Source: Parapedobacter sp. SGR-10 (GTDB lineage Bacteria; Bacteroidota; Bacteroidia; Sphingobacteriales; Sphingobacteriaceae). From it: a stretch of 35,997 nucleotides of DNA. The DNA is taken from assembly GCF_011030405.1 (NCBI RefSeq), contig NZ_JAAJTJ010000034.1, positions 1 to 35,997 of the forward strand. Direction: 5' to 3'. A program made the translations under genes and the position numbers. The notes under the pieces are model-generated. The model ran no database searches, was not told the DNA's origin, and saw only the letters and a program-made list of their open reading frames with translations. Each line of letters starts with the position of its first letter. Position 1 is the first letter of the stretch. Below, in pieces: positions 6,535 to 14,333 of the stretch.

Positions 6535-6593
6535 ATGAAACCGGCATGAGCTGCCAATTGGCAGACAAAAAATATGGCTCATGCAAGTTTCAT
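6535..6593 (+). promoter_or_regulatory. Structured 5' leader hairpin before the LptF/LptG gene
   Basis: ATGAAAC pairs with GTTTCAT (6587-6593), then a symmetric 2x2 internal loop, then GCATGAGC (6544-6551) pairs with GCTCATGC (6577-6584). The apical part contains CTGCCAATTGGCAG, a perfect 14-base palindrome that overlaps the stem and could form an alternative hairpin. No T-tract follows, so it is not a simple terminator. It ends 25 bases before the ATG. Confidence 0.55.
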
Positions 6594-6617
6594 TGCCTTT
6601 GAAAGGTAGTTAAAACA

Positions 6618-8078
6618 ATGAAAAAGGTACATTTACTCATATTACAAGCATTCATCCGCCCATTTTTTGTCACTTTCTGTATTGTGATGTTTGTGCTTTT
6701 GATGCTTTTTTTATTCAAGTATATTGACGATCTGATTGGTAAGGGTTTCGAGTGGTACGTCATTCTGGAGCTACTCTCCTACCAATGTGCCGTACAGTTG
6801 ACCATGGCTTTGCCCCTATCCATGCTCCTGTCGTCTATCATGACCTTTGGCAATCTGGGCGAAAGCTATGAACTTGTGGCGATCAAAGCCGCAGGCGTAT
6901 CACTGCGGAAAGCCATGACCCCCTTATTTTTCCTTATTGGTATATTTGCTGGCGGTTCATTCCTTTTCTCCGACTATATCCTGCCCGTGGTCAATCTAAA
7001 AATGGGTTCGCTGCTTTATGACGTCCGAAATAAAAAAGCGGATTTTTTTATCAAGGCAGGTGTATTTAACAATACTATTCCAGGATATTCTATCCGGGCA
7101 AAGAACAAAAGTAAAGATGGCACCGTATTGTACAATCTTACTATTTACGACAATACCAAAGGCAGTGCAGGTAGCAACGTACTGTTGGCAAAAGAAGGAT
7201 ATATGTTTGACTCCCGGGATCAGAGTTTTATGATCCTCAAATTGAAGGACGGCGTGCGTTATGAGGATAGCCGCGTAAAAGATGCCAAACGCTATGATCC
7301 ACGCCAACAATTCACACGCTTTTATTTCAAGGAAACAGAACAAAAGTTCAGCATGGAGGCGTTTCAAATGAAACGTACAGATGAGAATCTATTCAAATCA
7401 CATCACCAAATGCTGAACCTGCGGCAACTGAAGCTCAAAACAGATTCCAATAAGGCACTGATAGACAGTATGACCGCAATGTATGCGTTGGAAAGTAAGT
7501 CGTCCATATTGTTCCAATCTCCATATTACAGAAAAGAAGTGGTGACTCCTGCTCAGATTGACCCTAAGGCAAACATATTGGATTATATCCCCAAAAGCTT
7601 GCGGGCATCGACACTGAGCAATGCTTTGATGCAAGTCCAGCAATCACAAGACATGAATACCAATAGACTTGCCGAATTCAAGCGGCTCGTCGATTCGGAT
7701 ATCCGGTACAGGATCGAGTTTCACCGCAAATTCACATTGGCCGTATCCTGTTTATTGCTATTTGGAATAGGTGCACCCTTAGGCGCCATTATCCGTAAGG
7801 GAGGCCTAGGAGCTCCAGTAGTCTTGTCCATTATCTTCTTTTTAACCTATCATATTATTTCCACCGTAGCCGAAAAATCAGCCAAAGACGGTGGTATTAC
7901 CCCATTCTGGGGCATGTGGTCGGCCATATTCATTCTGACACCCTTAGCCATTTTCCTCACCTACAAATCCACTACGGACTCGGCGCTGTTTGATTTGGAT
8001 CAGTATAAAGTCAAAGCCCAATTGATGTGGGAATGGGTTAAGGAGAAAATAAACTATAGGAGAAAAAAATCTGCCTAA
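6618..8078 (+). CDS. LptF/LptG (YjgP/YjgQ) family permease
   Basis: A 486-residue inner-membrane protein of the LPS-export ABC transporter, which moves lipopolysaccharide from the inner membrane towards the LptA-type bridge. Three membrane helices occupy about 10-33, 55-80 and 98-122. A periplasmic beta-jellyroll spans about 125-370, including NNTIPGYSIRAK. Three C-terminal helices follow (about 372-392, 398-418, 430-452). TMALPLSMLLSSIMTFGNLGESYELVAIKAAGVS is the family's conserved coupling region. It is longer than the E. coli LptF and LptG proteins because of a linker at about 255-355 in the periplasmic part, as usual in Bacteroidota. Which of LptF or LptG it corresponds to is not clear. 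A functional partner, lptD, lies at 21260-23914. Confidence 0.9.
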   Translation: MKKVHLLILQAFIRPFFVTFCIVMFVLLMLFLFKYIDDLIGKGFEWYVILELLSYQCAVQLTMALPLSMLLSSIMTFGNLGESYELVAIKAAGVSLRKAMTPLFFLIGIFAGGSFLFSDYILPVVNLKMGSLLYDVRNKKADFFIKAGVFNNTIPGYSIRAKNKSKDGTVLYNLTIYDNTKGSAGSNVLLAKEGYMFDSRDQSFMILKLKDGVRYEDSRVKDAKRYDPRQQFTRFYFKETEQKFSMEAFQMKRTDENLFKSHHQMLNLRQLKLKTDSNKALIDSMTAMYALESKSSILFQSPYYRKEVVTPAQIDPKANILDYIPKSLRASTLSNALMQVQQSQDMNTNRLAEFKRLVDSDIRYRIEFHRKFTLAVSCLLLFGIGAPLGAIIRKGGLGAPVVLSIIFFLTYHIISTVAEKSAKDGGITPFWGMWSAIFILTPLAIFLTYKSTTDSALFDLDQYKVKAQLMWEWVKEKINYRRKKSA

Positions 8079-8122
8079 AATCTTTATGACTCCAGTATTA
8101 TAGAAAGAACAAAAAACAAACT

Positions 8123-8130
8123 TACCTTTG
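8123..8130 (+). promoter_or_regulatory. -7 box for ribBA
   Basis: TACCTTTG matches TAnnTTTG and lies 48 bases before the ATG. No good -33 element and no FMN riboswitch fold are visible in the 99-base gap. Confidence 0.5.
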
Positions 8131-8177
8131 TACATATTTTAGCATAACATATACATAAGCACAATATATACATATCC

Positions 8178-9392
8178 ATGGATATCAAACTGAATACGAT
8201 AGAAGAAGCGATTGAAGATATCAAAGCCGGAAAAGTAATCATCGTCGTAGATGACGAGGACCGCGAAAACGAAGGTGATTTTGTGACCGCAGCACGTAAT
8301 GCTACACCGGAGGTAATCAATTTCATGGCTACACATGGCCGCGGATTGGTCTGTGCCCCCTTGACAGAAGAACGTTGCAAAGAATTAAAACTTGCCCCCA
8401 TGGTCGGCCAAAACACCGCTGTTTACGAAACAAACTTTACTGTATCCGTGGATCTTCAAGGTTATGGCTGTACGACAGGAATCTCTGCCTCGGATCGTTC
8501 AAAAACGATAAAAGCACTTATAGACCCCAACATCAAGCCCGAAGAATTGGGTAGGCCCGGACATATTTTTCCATTGATAGCGATGGACGGAGGCGTCCTC
8601 CGCCGTACGGGTCATACAGAAGCCTCGGTAGATCTAGCTCGTCTAGCAGGATTAGAACCAGCAGGGGTATTGGTCGAAATATTGAAGGATGATGGCGAAA
8701 TGGCCAGGCTACCCGATCTGGTGGAAGTCGCCAAACGTTTTGATCTTAAGATCATTAGTATTGAGGACTTGATCGAATACCGTCTTAAGCACGATACACT
8801 AATCAAGGAAGAAGTAAACGTGCAAATGCCTACGGAATTTGGTGACTTTCAGCTAAAAGCATTCACACAAAAAAATACAGGCGAACAACACCTTGCTTTG
8901 TACAAAGGAGAATGGAAAGAGGACGAGCCTGTGTTGGTACGGGTACATAGTTCATGTCTGACAGGAGATATTTTTGGCTCATGTCGTTGCGATTGCGGGC
9001 CTCAGCTTCATAAATCCATGGAAATGATCCAACAGGAAGGAAAAGGAGTTATCGTCTATATGAACCAAGAAGGCCGTGGTATCGGCCTTATCAATAAATT
9101 ACATGCCTATAAATTGCAAGAAGAAGGAATAGATACAGTGGATGCCAATATACAACTTGGATTCAAGGCCGATCTACGTGATTATGGTGTTGGGGCTCAA
9201 ATTCTCCGCCATCTCGGTGTAAGGAAAATGAGGTTGATGTCCAACAATCCTACCAAACGAGCGGGTCTCATCGGATACGGTCTGGAAATAGTGGAAAATG
9301 TGCCTATAGAAATCAGCCCTAATCCCTATAATGAGGAATACCTCAAAACCAAACGGGATCGCATGGGACATGCTATCTTAAAGAATCTATAA
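8178..9392 (+). CDS. ribBA: Bifunctional 3,4-dihydroxy-2-butanone-4-phosphate synthase / GTP cyclohydrolase II
   Basis: A 404-residue fusion of the two committing steps of riboflavin synthesis. The RibB half (1-205) carries the acidic metal/substrate loop DDEDRENEGDF (25-35), GRGLVCAP, TGISASDRSKTI and GHTEASVDLARLAGL. The RibA half (210-404) has the zinc ligands C260, C271 and C273 (SSCLTGDIFGSCRCDCG), then NQEGRGIGLINKLHAYKLQ (296-314) and the GTP-site segment LMSNNPTKRAGL. All key residues of both domains look intact. The gene stands alone, without other rib genes nearby. It converges on hemJ, and the two share a perfect palindromic terminator. Confidence 0.97.
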   Translation: MDIKLNTIEEAIEDIKAGKVIIVVDDEDRENEGDFVTAARNATPEVINFMATHGRGLVCAPLTEERCKELKLAPMVGQNTAVYETNFTVSVDLQGYGCTTGISASDRSKTIKALIDPNIKPEELGRPGHIFPLIAMDGGVLRRTGHTEASVDLARLAGLEPAGVLVEILKDDGEMARLPDLVEVAKRFDLKIISIEDLIEYRLKHDTLIKEEVNVQMPTEFGDFQLKAFTQKNTGEQHLALYKGEWKEDEPVLVRVHSSCLTGDIFGSCRCDCGPQLHKSMEMIQQEGKGVIVYMNQEGRGIGLINKLHAYKLQEEGIDTVDANIQLGFKADLRDYGVGAQILRHLGVRKMRLMSNNPTKRAGLIGYGLEIVENVPIEISPNPYNEEYLKTKRDRMGHAILKNL

Positions 9393-9427
9393 ACAAGTAC
9401 GGAGGCAGTACTGCCTCCGTACTTGTT
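9392..9427. terminator. Bidirectional terminator between ribBA and hemJ
   Basis: An 18+18 base perfect palindrome with no spacer (AACAAGTACGGAGGCAGT and its complement). It starts at the last base of the ribBA stop codon and ends 13 bases before the hemJ stop. It can serve both convergent transcripts. Confidence 0.85.
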
Positions 9428-9440
9428 TCATTCAAATAAG

Positions 9441-9992
9441 TTAATCAACCTTCTCTCCTCTTTTCCCTCGATAGCCCTTATAGAGTTTGATCAGCAGCAC
9501 CAATAGGATAGCCAGACCAACCAAGCCTACAACGCCATAGATCCAACTCAAAGCAGACTTGAGGACAACGGTAAATACAATAGCGAATAGCAAAAGAGTA
9601 GCAACTTCGTTCCATAAGCGCAATCGTCCGGATGTCCAGGTAGACTTGTCGTCCCGAAGCTTGTACATGATACGCTGCGTGATAAAATGATAAACAATCA
9701 TACCTACGACAAACAACAGCTTCATGTGCATCCACCCCATGGTCAGGAGAGCAGGATTCACATACAGCATGACTGATGCTGAGACTATGGTCAAATACAT
9801 GGCTGGGGTAGTAATAACCCACCACAGTCTGTTTTCCATGATGGTAAACTGTCGATGCAATACCTCATAGGCTGCCATACCCTTACCTTTGGCTTCTGTA
9901 TGGTAAATAAATAGCCTGGGCATATAAAAAAGCCCTGCCATCCAACAAACCACAAAGATAATATGTATCGCCTTGGCGTATAAGTACAACAT
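9441..9992 (-). CDS. hemJ: HemJ-type protoporphyrinogen IX oxidase
   Basis: A 183-residue integral membrane protein of the HemJ/CopD-like family (formerly UPF0093), which oxidises protoporphyrinogen IX to protoporphyrin IX. There are about five membrane helices: 4-22, 52-75, 86-106, 126-145 and 149-168. The family motif AKAIHIIFVVCWMAGLFYMPR holds the conserved His10 and Arg26. The second conserved region is RLRLWNEVATLLLFAIVF. It lies 75 bases downstream of hemE on the same strand, so two heme steps are adjacent. Its start codon is fused to an array of TGAATTA heptamers, so the mRNA leader is a run of TAATTCA units with no Shine-Dalgarno site. Confidence 0.88.
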   Translation of the reverse strand: MLYLYAKAIHIIFVVCWMAGLFYMPRLFIYHTEAKGKGMAAYEVLHRQFTIMENRLWWVITTPAMYLTIVSASVMLYVNPALLTMGWMHMKLLFVVGMIVYHFITQRIMYKLRDDKSTWTSGRLRLWNEVATLLLFAIVFTVVLKSALSWIYGVVGLVGLAILLVLLIKLYKGYRGKRGEKVD

Positions 9993-10033
9993 GAATTATG
10001 AATTATGAATTATGAATTATGAATTATGAATTA
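9992..10033. repeat. Tandem heptamer array at the hemJ start codon
   Basis: Six exact copies of TGAATTA in tandem. The first base is part of the hemJ start codon (minus strand). A degenerate inverted set (TAATTCGTAATTCATAATT) follows at 10047-10065, so the array can also fold into a hairpin. Related units occur at 21087-21113 before cinA. Confidence 0.9.
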
Positions 10034-10067
10034 GGCTCGTAATTTCTAATTCGTAATTCATAATTTA

Positions 10068-11102
10068 TCAATACCTAAACCCCTTGACCACATCTATGGC
10101 GTATTTCACATTATCAAATGGAATATCCGGCATGATGCCATGTCCAAGGTTAAAGATGAAACCACTTTCACCGCGCATATGTTCAAACAGTTGCAATATC
10201 TTTTCACGGATTACTTTTTTGTCTGCATACAGGACAAAAGGATCCAGATTACCCTGTACGGCTATGCCTTCGGGCAAAGCTTGTTTGATATTGCGAAGAT
10301 CGGCGTTCCAATCCACGGAAATCACATCCGGATGTGCTTCTGCCATCATTGGTGCAAAGACAGACGATCCCTTGCAAAAAGAAATTACCGGAACCGATCT
10401 CTTGATTCTGGACAAAATATATGTATTGTAATGGTGCGAAAAGTCCCTGTAATCATTCCACGACAATGCCAAGGCCCAACTATCAAACAACTGTACGGCA
10501 TTGACCCCGGCATCGATCTGCATATTCAAATAATCCACCGTGACATCAGCAATCTTTTGCAGGATGAAATGAGCCAAGGCCGGTTCATTGTTCAACAACA
10601 ATTTTGTACGTTTAAAATCTTTGGAAGAACCACCTTCTACGAGATAGCTCAATACGGTAAACGGTGCACCTGCAAAACCAATCAAGGGAATACGGCCCTT
10701 CAAACGCTGTTGAACGACATGAATGGCGTCTGCTACATATTGCAATCTGTCCACACAATCTACCGAAAGCCGTTCTGCATCCTGCATGGACCGAACGGGA
10801 TTGGAAAAACGAGGGCCTACCCCTTGCTCGAAGGACAGCTCACCCCCCATCGCTTCAGCCGTGACCAAGATGTCCGAAAACAAGATAGCCGCATCTATAT
10901 CCAATAGATCTACGGGCAACATGGTCACATCGGCAGCTATCTCCGGCGTTTTACACATTTCCAGAAAACTGTGCTTATTCTTGATCTCCCAATATTCAGG
11001 CATGAAACGTCCTGCTTGACGCATCATCCACACCGGAGGTCTTTCCGTTGACTGCGAAAGGGCAGCTCTGATCAACAAATCGTTTTGTAAAGTCGTACTC
11101 AC
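10068..11102 (-). CDS. hemE: Uroporphyrinogen decarboxylase
   Basis: A 344-residue cytosolic enzyme that removes four carboxyls from uroporphyrinogen III to give coproporphyrinogen III. Signature 1 PPVWMMRQAGRFMPEY is at 22-37, with substrate Arg28 and Arg32. Asp77 lies in AAILFSDILV. Signature 2, GFAGAPFTVLSYLVEGG, is near 143-159. The C-terminal HGI motif NLGHGIMPD holds His321. Length and key residues are typical for the family. It is followed by hemJ, so the two are probably co-transcribed. Upstream, a 246-base structured gap separates it from the TPR gene. Confidence 0.97.
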   Translation of the reverse strand: MSTTLQNDLLIRAALSQSTERPPVWMMRQAGRFMPEYWEIKNKHSFLEMCKTPEIAADVTMLPVDLLDIDAAILFSDILVTAEAMGGELSFEQGVGPRFSNPVRSMQDAERLSVDCVDRLQYVADAIHVVQQRLKGRIPLIGFAGAPFTVLSYLVEGGSSKDFKRTKLLLNNEPALAHFILQKIADVTVDYLNMQIDAGVNAVQLFDSWALALSWNDYRDFSHHYNTYILSRIKRSVPVISFCKGSSVFAPMMAEAHPDVISVDWNADLRNIKQALPEGIAVQGNLDPFVLYADKKVIREKILQLFEHMRGESGFIFNLGHGIMPDIPFDNVKYAIDVVKGFRY

Positions 11103-11179
11103 TACTTAAATTAAAAGGTTAAAATTAAAAATTAAAAAAACTGCACAGTTTCAAATCTCCTCTCCCTCTACTCGCACTG

Positions 11180-11324
11180 TCGCAAGTTTAACGAAGTGTA
11201 ACTTGTGACCCTTACTGTCCGTAGAGTTCTGAAAGGTCTCTACGGACTTTTTTGACAAACAGGAGTCCGAGACTCCCTCTCCATCGTCCAATCCTTAGTG
11301 ACCGCTACGCTGAACACTAAGGAT
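11180..11324. repeat. Cluster of four hairpins in the hemE-TPR gap
   Basis: In order: TCGCAAGTT/AACTTGTGA (11180-11208, one mismatch); GTCCGTAGAG/CTCTACGGAC (11217-11247), followed by six T on the plus strand; GGAGTC/GACTCC (11262-11276); ATCCTTAGTG/CACTAAGGAT (11291-11324, perfect). The second resembles a plus-strand terminator, although no plus-strand gene precedes it. It could be a small RNA, a repeat relic or a mixed terminator region. Confidence 0.55.
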
Positions 11325-11348
11325 AGTAAAGACAACGCTTCATATCTG

Positions 11349-11852
11349 TTACAGATTACCTCTAATCTTTTGGATAATCTCTTGTTGACGAGCCGTAAGT
11401 CTCAATTTTTCAGCTACAGCAAGGTATCCTTCTACCCGTTCCTTATCTCCTTTTCTTAGATTAATATTAGCCAGATTGATGAGCACCATACCTTTTTCAT
11501 GATCTTTCCTCCAGGGCAAGCGAGAAGCCAATTGAAAATGATACTCAGCTTCGTCGACCCTACCTTCCTTCAATGCAATATTGCCCTGCATAAATTCATA
11601 GAAATTCCGTCGGCCTTTGCGCAAATGATCAGGATTCTTAATTTCAGACAGGAGATTCTTGGTTTTCTCATAATCCTGCTTATGAAACGCCTGCGTAGCC
11701 AAAAAAACCGTCCCCTCCCTATATTGGCTCCATACAATATAGCCGATAATCCCCAACAGATAAATACACACGCTATAATATCCTGACACCAGACAGTACG
11801 CCAAAGCGATCACAACCAAAGCAATGATAATAAACCTGGATCGGGTATTCAT
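11349..11852 (-). CDS. Membrane-anchored TPR-like protein
   Basis: A 167-residue protein with two N-terminal membrane helices (about 7-23 and 27-43, separated by a very short turn) and a cytosolic helical domain. That domain contains at least two tetratricopeptide-like pairs: QAFHKQDYEKTKNLLSEI, then NIALKEGRVDEAEYHFQLA and NLANINLRKGDKERVEGYL. TPR modules bind other proteins; the partner is unknown. It starts 2 bases downstream of the response regulator's last codon on the same strand, so it belongs to the kinase-regulator operon and may be an accessory or output protein of that system. Confidence 0.82.
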   Translation of the reverse strand: MNTRSRFIIIALVVIALAYCLVSGYYSVCIYLLGIIGYIVWSQYREGTVFLATQAFHKQDYEKTKNLLSEIKNPDHLRKGRRNFYEFMQGNIALKEGRVDEAEYHFQLASRLPWRKDHEKGMVLINLANINLRKGDKERVEGYLAVAEKLRLTARQQEIIQKIRGNL

Positions 11853-11854
11853 GC

Positions 11855-12577
11855 TTAGTTTTCTGTTTGTACTTCAGGATTATCCGTAAACTTGTACCCT
11901 ACCCCCCGTATAGAATGGAAATAGATAGGATGCTTTTGATCCGGTTCGAAATATTTACGGAATGTCAATATGAAATTGTCGATCGTACGCGTAGAAGGGT
12001 ACACGTCATAGTTCCACACCGTCTCCAATATCTGCTCTCTCGAGACAGCCTCATTCCTGCGCTCGATCAGCAATTTAAGCAACATCGTCTCTTTTTTCGT
12101 CAAGGAAGTAACCGTACCGTCGGCATGGTGCAATTCGTAGGAATTGAAATAAATGGTCTTGTCACCAATGGTATAAGAGTTCAATTCTTTTAATTCATCG
12201 CCTTTCATGCCACGACGAATCAGATTGCCAACACGAAGGATCAGTTCTTCGAGGTTAAATGGTTTGACCAGATAATCATCGGCTCCTTTTTTCAAGCCGG
12301 TGATCCGATCTTCACTGCTGTTTTTGGCAGTCAAAAACATGATAGGGACTTCAGTATTCTGCAAGCGAATGGTTTCTGCAACTTGAAAACCGTCGATTTC
12401 GGGAATCATCACATCTAGAATAATCAAGTTAAAACGTTCTTCCTTAAAGATTTTCAACGCTTTCTTTCCATCCGTTGCAGTAGTCACACGGTAACCTTCC
12501 AATTCAAGGTTCAATTTGATGGCTTCCAACAAATGCTCTTCATCTTCGACCAATAGTATTCTTTGCTTACTTTGCAT
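11855..12577 (-). CDS. OmpR/PhoB-family response regulator
   Basis: A 240-residue two-component output protein. The receiver domain (1-120) has the acidic pocket E11/D12, phospho-acceptor D55 (LIILDVMIPEIDG), T83 and K105 (DYLVKPF). The C-terminal winged-helix DNA-binding domain (about 135-234) includes SLTKKETMLLKLLIERRN and STRTIDNFILTFRKYFE. The frame extends to a TTG at 12586, but the ATG at 12577 is the natural start. It overlaps the kinase gene by 11 bases, so translation is probably coupled. The domain arrangement resembles PhoB-like regulators of Bacteroidota. The stimulus is unknown. Confidence 0.93.
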   Translation of the reverse strand: MQSKQRILLVEDEEHLLEAIKLNLELEGYRVTTATDGKKALKIFKEERFNLIILDVMIPEIDGFQVAETIRLQNTEVPIMFLTAKNSSEDRITGLKKGADDYLVKPFNLEELILRVGNLIRRGMKGDELKELNSYTIGDKTIYFNSYELHHADGTVTSLTKKETMLLKLLIERRNEAVSREQILETVWNYDVYPSTRTIDNFILTFRKYFEPDQKHPIYFHSIRGVGYKFTDNPEVQTEN

Positions 12578-13442
12578 AATTTTCAAATGTTACTTCAAAC
12601 ACGCTGCCGGACGGCTTGTTGTCCTTGACCGTAATACTGGCATTGTGCTTTTGCAATACCGATTTTACTATATATAACCCCAAACCAGTTCCCTTGGTTT
12701 TACGGGTTGACTCATTTCCGATTCGGTAAAATTTATTGAATATCAACCTTTTTTCTTCATCGGGAATCCCGATACCATGATCTGCTACCGAAAAGATAAG
12801 GTTTTCTCCTTTTTTGTACAAATTTACTTCTACATTGGCGCAAGGAGGCGAATATTTTATGGCATTCTCCACCAGATTCGTTACGACATTCGTAATGGCA
12901 AACTTATCTGCATGTAGAACCAGTCCTTCTTCTATATTAGGTTTCAGTATCTCTGTTTTGCAGGCATTTTTCTGCAACCTGTCTAAAATATCAAGCACCA
13001 GTTCGGACAGATTAAAGTCTTCTTTGGGCAGATTGAAGCTCCTGTTTTCCAATTTGGTTGCCAGCAATACATTTTCGACCAGATAATCCAGCCGCTCGAT
13101 ATCTTTGAGAGAATTACCCAAAAAAACTTGCTGTTGTTCACGATCCAGGTCCCTTTTGAGAATAGTCTGTAGATACAATTTGACGGAGGCCAAGGGAGAT
13201 TTCAGTTCATGCGTCACCGCCAACAGAAAATTCTGCTGCTGCTGACGATAGTATCTTTCTCTTTCAAAGTGCTTTTTGAGCTTAATAACAGCCAAGGTAA
13301 AAATGGCCAAGAAGATAAGCCCCTCACCTATGACCATCCCCTTACGATCTGGAACATACTTTACAAACATATATCCCCAACCGATAAGCTGGCAGAGGGC
13401 ATAGAATGCCAACAGATAAAACCAAAACAACGCTCTCTTCAT
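12567..13442 (-). CDS. Sensor histidine kinase, two membrane helices
   Basis: A 291-residue kinase. Two helices at about 6-27 and 36-54 enclose almost no extracytoplasmic loop, so it senses either within the membrane or via a partner. HisKA carries the phosphorylated H78 in AVTHELKSPLASVKLYL. The HATPase domain has the N box NLVENAIKYS, G1 DHGIGIP, F box FNKFYRIG and G2 GTGLGLYI. The frame is open 13 codons further upstream, but a -7 box (TATTTTTG) lies inside that stretch, so ATG 13442 is preferred. It is the first gene of the kinase-regulator-TPR operon. Confidence 0.92.
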   Translation of the reverse strand: MKRALFWFYLLAFYALCQLIGWGYMFVKYVPDRKGMVIGEGLIFLAIFTLAVIKLKKHFERERYYRQQQQNFLLAVTHELKSPLASVKLYLQTILKRDLDREQQQVFLGNSLKDIERLDYLVENVLLATKLENRSFNLPKEDFNLSELVLDILDRLQKNACKTEILKPNIEEGLVLHADKFAITNVVTNLVENAIKYSPPCANVEVNLYKKGENLIFSVADHGIGIPDEEKRLIFNKFYRIGNESTRKTKGTGLGLYIVKSVLQKHNASITVKDNKPSGSVFEVTFENYAK

Positions 13443-13456
13443 GTATGCGATTTCAA

Positions 13457-13464
13457 CAAAAATA
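13457..13464 (-). promoter_or_regulatory. -7 box for the histidine kinase operon
   Basis: On the minus strand TATTTTTG matches TAnnTTTG. Transcription would start about 8 bases before the ATG at 13442. Confidence 0.5.
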
Positions 13465-13536
13465 GACAAATACCCCTGCATAATAAAATATGGCTCATTT
13501 TATGACACTAATAAGAAAATCAGAGGCATGTAGAGT

Positions 13537-13563
13537 CTTCCGAAGTTTTGAAAACTTCGGAAG
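13537..13563. promoter_or_regulatory. Perfect palindrome between divergent kinase and HAD promoters
   Basis: Arms CTTCCGAAGTTTT (13537-13549) and its exact complement (13551-13563) flank one base. The right arm covers the expected -33 region of the HAD gene promoter. It could be an operator. As a hairpin it has no T-tract. Confidence 0.5.
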
Positions 13564-13581
13564 TCTGTCAAAGCATTTTCT

Positions 13582-13589
13582 TAAATTTG
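13582..13589 (+). promoter_or_regulatory. -7 box for the HAD phosphatase gene
   Basis: TAAATTTG matches TAnnTTTG and lies only 3 bases before the ATG at 13593, implying a leaderless or nearly leaderless transcript if used. Confidence 0.4.
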
Positions 13590-13592
13590 CAT

Positions 13593-14294
13593 ATGTTCAG
13601 CCACAAAAAGGATATTTTCTTCGATCTGGATCATACGATATGGGATTTTGACAAAAATGCGGAGGAAACCTTACGGGATCTTTACTACAAATACAACTTT
13701 GATGATCTCATCAAGCAGAAAACACCGGATCTATTTATCGAGACCTATACCGTCAACAACCATCGTGTATGGGATCTGTATCACCACGGCAAAATAGACA
13801 AACCCACTCTTCGCAGACTGCGTTTTGCAGATACCTTTGCACAACTAGGGGTAGATCCTGCACTGTTTCCCACCGCTTTCGAAGAAGAGTATCTCGTGAT
13901 ATGCCCTACCAAGACCAATCTTTTCCCGCATGCGCATGAGACTTTGCAATATCTACAATCAAGGTACAATTTACACCTGATTTCCAATGGCTTTAGGGAG
14001 GCTTGCGAAAAAAAGCTATATCACAGCAAACTTAGCCCCTACTTTAAAACTATTGTCATTTCTGAAATTGTTGGCATCAACAAACCCGATCCCCGTATTT
14101 TCGAACATGCCTTACAACATGGCGAAGCGCACAAGGAAACATCTGTCATGATCGGAGACAATATAGAAGCAGATATTCGAGGGGCAATACGAGTCGGCAT
14201 AGATGCTATTTTTTTCAACACTACAGGTGTAGAAAAGCCGGGAGACGTACACCACATGGTATTGGATCTCAAAGAATTGCAGGATATTTTCTAG
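13593..14294 (+). CDS. HAD-superfamily hydrolase, YjjG-like nucleotidase
   Basis: A 233-residue cytosolic phosphatase. Motif I is FFDLDHTIWDFD (nucleophile D11, acid D13). A helical cap spans about 20-85. Motif II is LISNGF, motif III Lys is in VGINKPDPRIF, and motif IV is MIGDNIEADIRGA. The size and the DHTIWDF signature match YjjG/YfnB-type 5'-nucleotidases, which remove phosphate from non-canonical nucleotides. That is family inference. The frame continues upstream to a TTG at 13548, but that would place the start inside a palindrome. The stop codon overlaps a copy of the GTAGAGACG palindrome. It diverges from the histidine kinase. Confidence 0.9.
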   Translation: MFSHKKDIFFDLDHTIWDFDKNAEETLRDLYYKYNFDDLIKQKTPDLFIETYTVNNHRVWDLYHHGKIDKPTLRRLRFADTFAQLGVDPALFPTAFEEEYLVICPTKTNLFPHAHETLQYLQSRYNLHLISNGFREACEKKLYHSKLSPYFKTIVISEIVGINKPDPRIFEHALQHGEAHKETSVMIGDNIEADIRGAIRVGIDAIFFNTTGVEKPGDVHHMVLDLKELQDIF

Positions 14295-14321
14295 TAGAGA
14301 CGCAATGCATTGCGTCTCTAC
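14294..14321. repeat. GTAGAGACG-family palindrome, copy 1
   Basis: A 28-base perfect palindrome. Arm GTAGAGACGCAATG is followed by its complement. It overlaps the HAD stop codon and lies between two convergent genes, where it can act as a bidirectional terminator. Confidence 0.85.
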
Positions 14322-14333
14322 GAAATTTACTTT

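Noticed and set aside
8079..8177. FMN riboswitch before ribBA
   Set aside because: The gap is too short and AT-rich; none of the conserved RFN-element bases are seen.
9992..10033. CRISPR-like array
   Set aside because: The heptamers are directly adjacent with no spacers; it is a simple tandem repeat.
10140..10907. 255-codon frame on the plus strand
   Set aside because: It lies entirely antisense to hemE, has no family features, and hemE is certain.
11137..11151. Terminator from AAACTGCACAGTTT before hemE
   Set aside because: The loop is only two bases, so the stem cannot form fully; the T-rich run on the minus strand alone is not enough.
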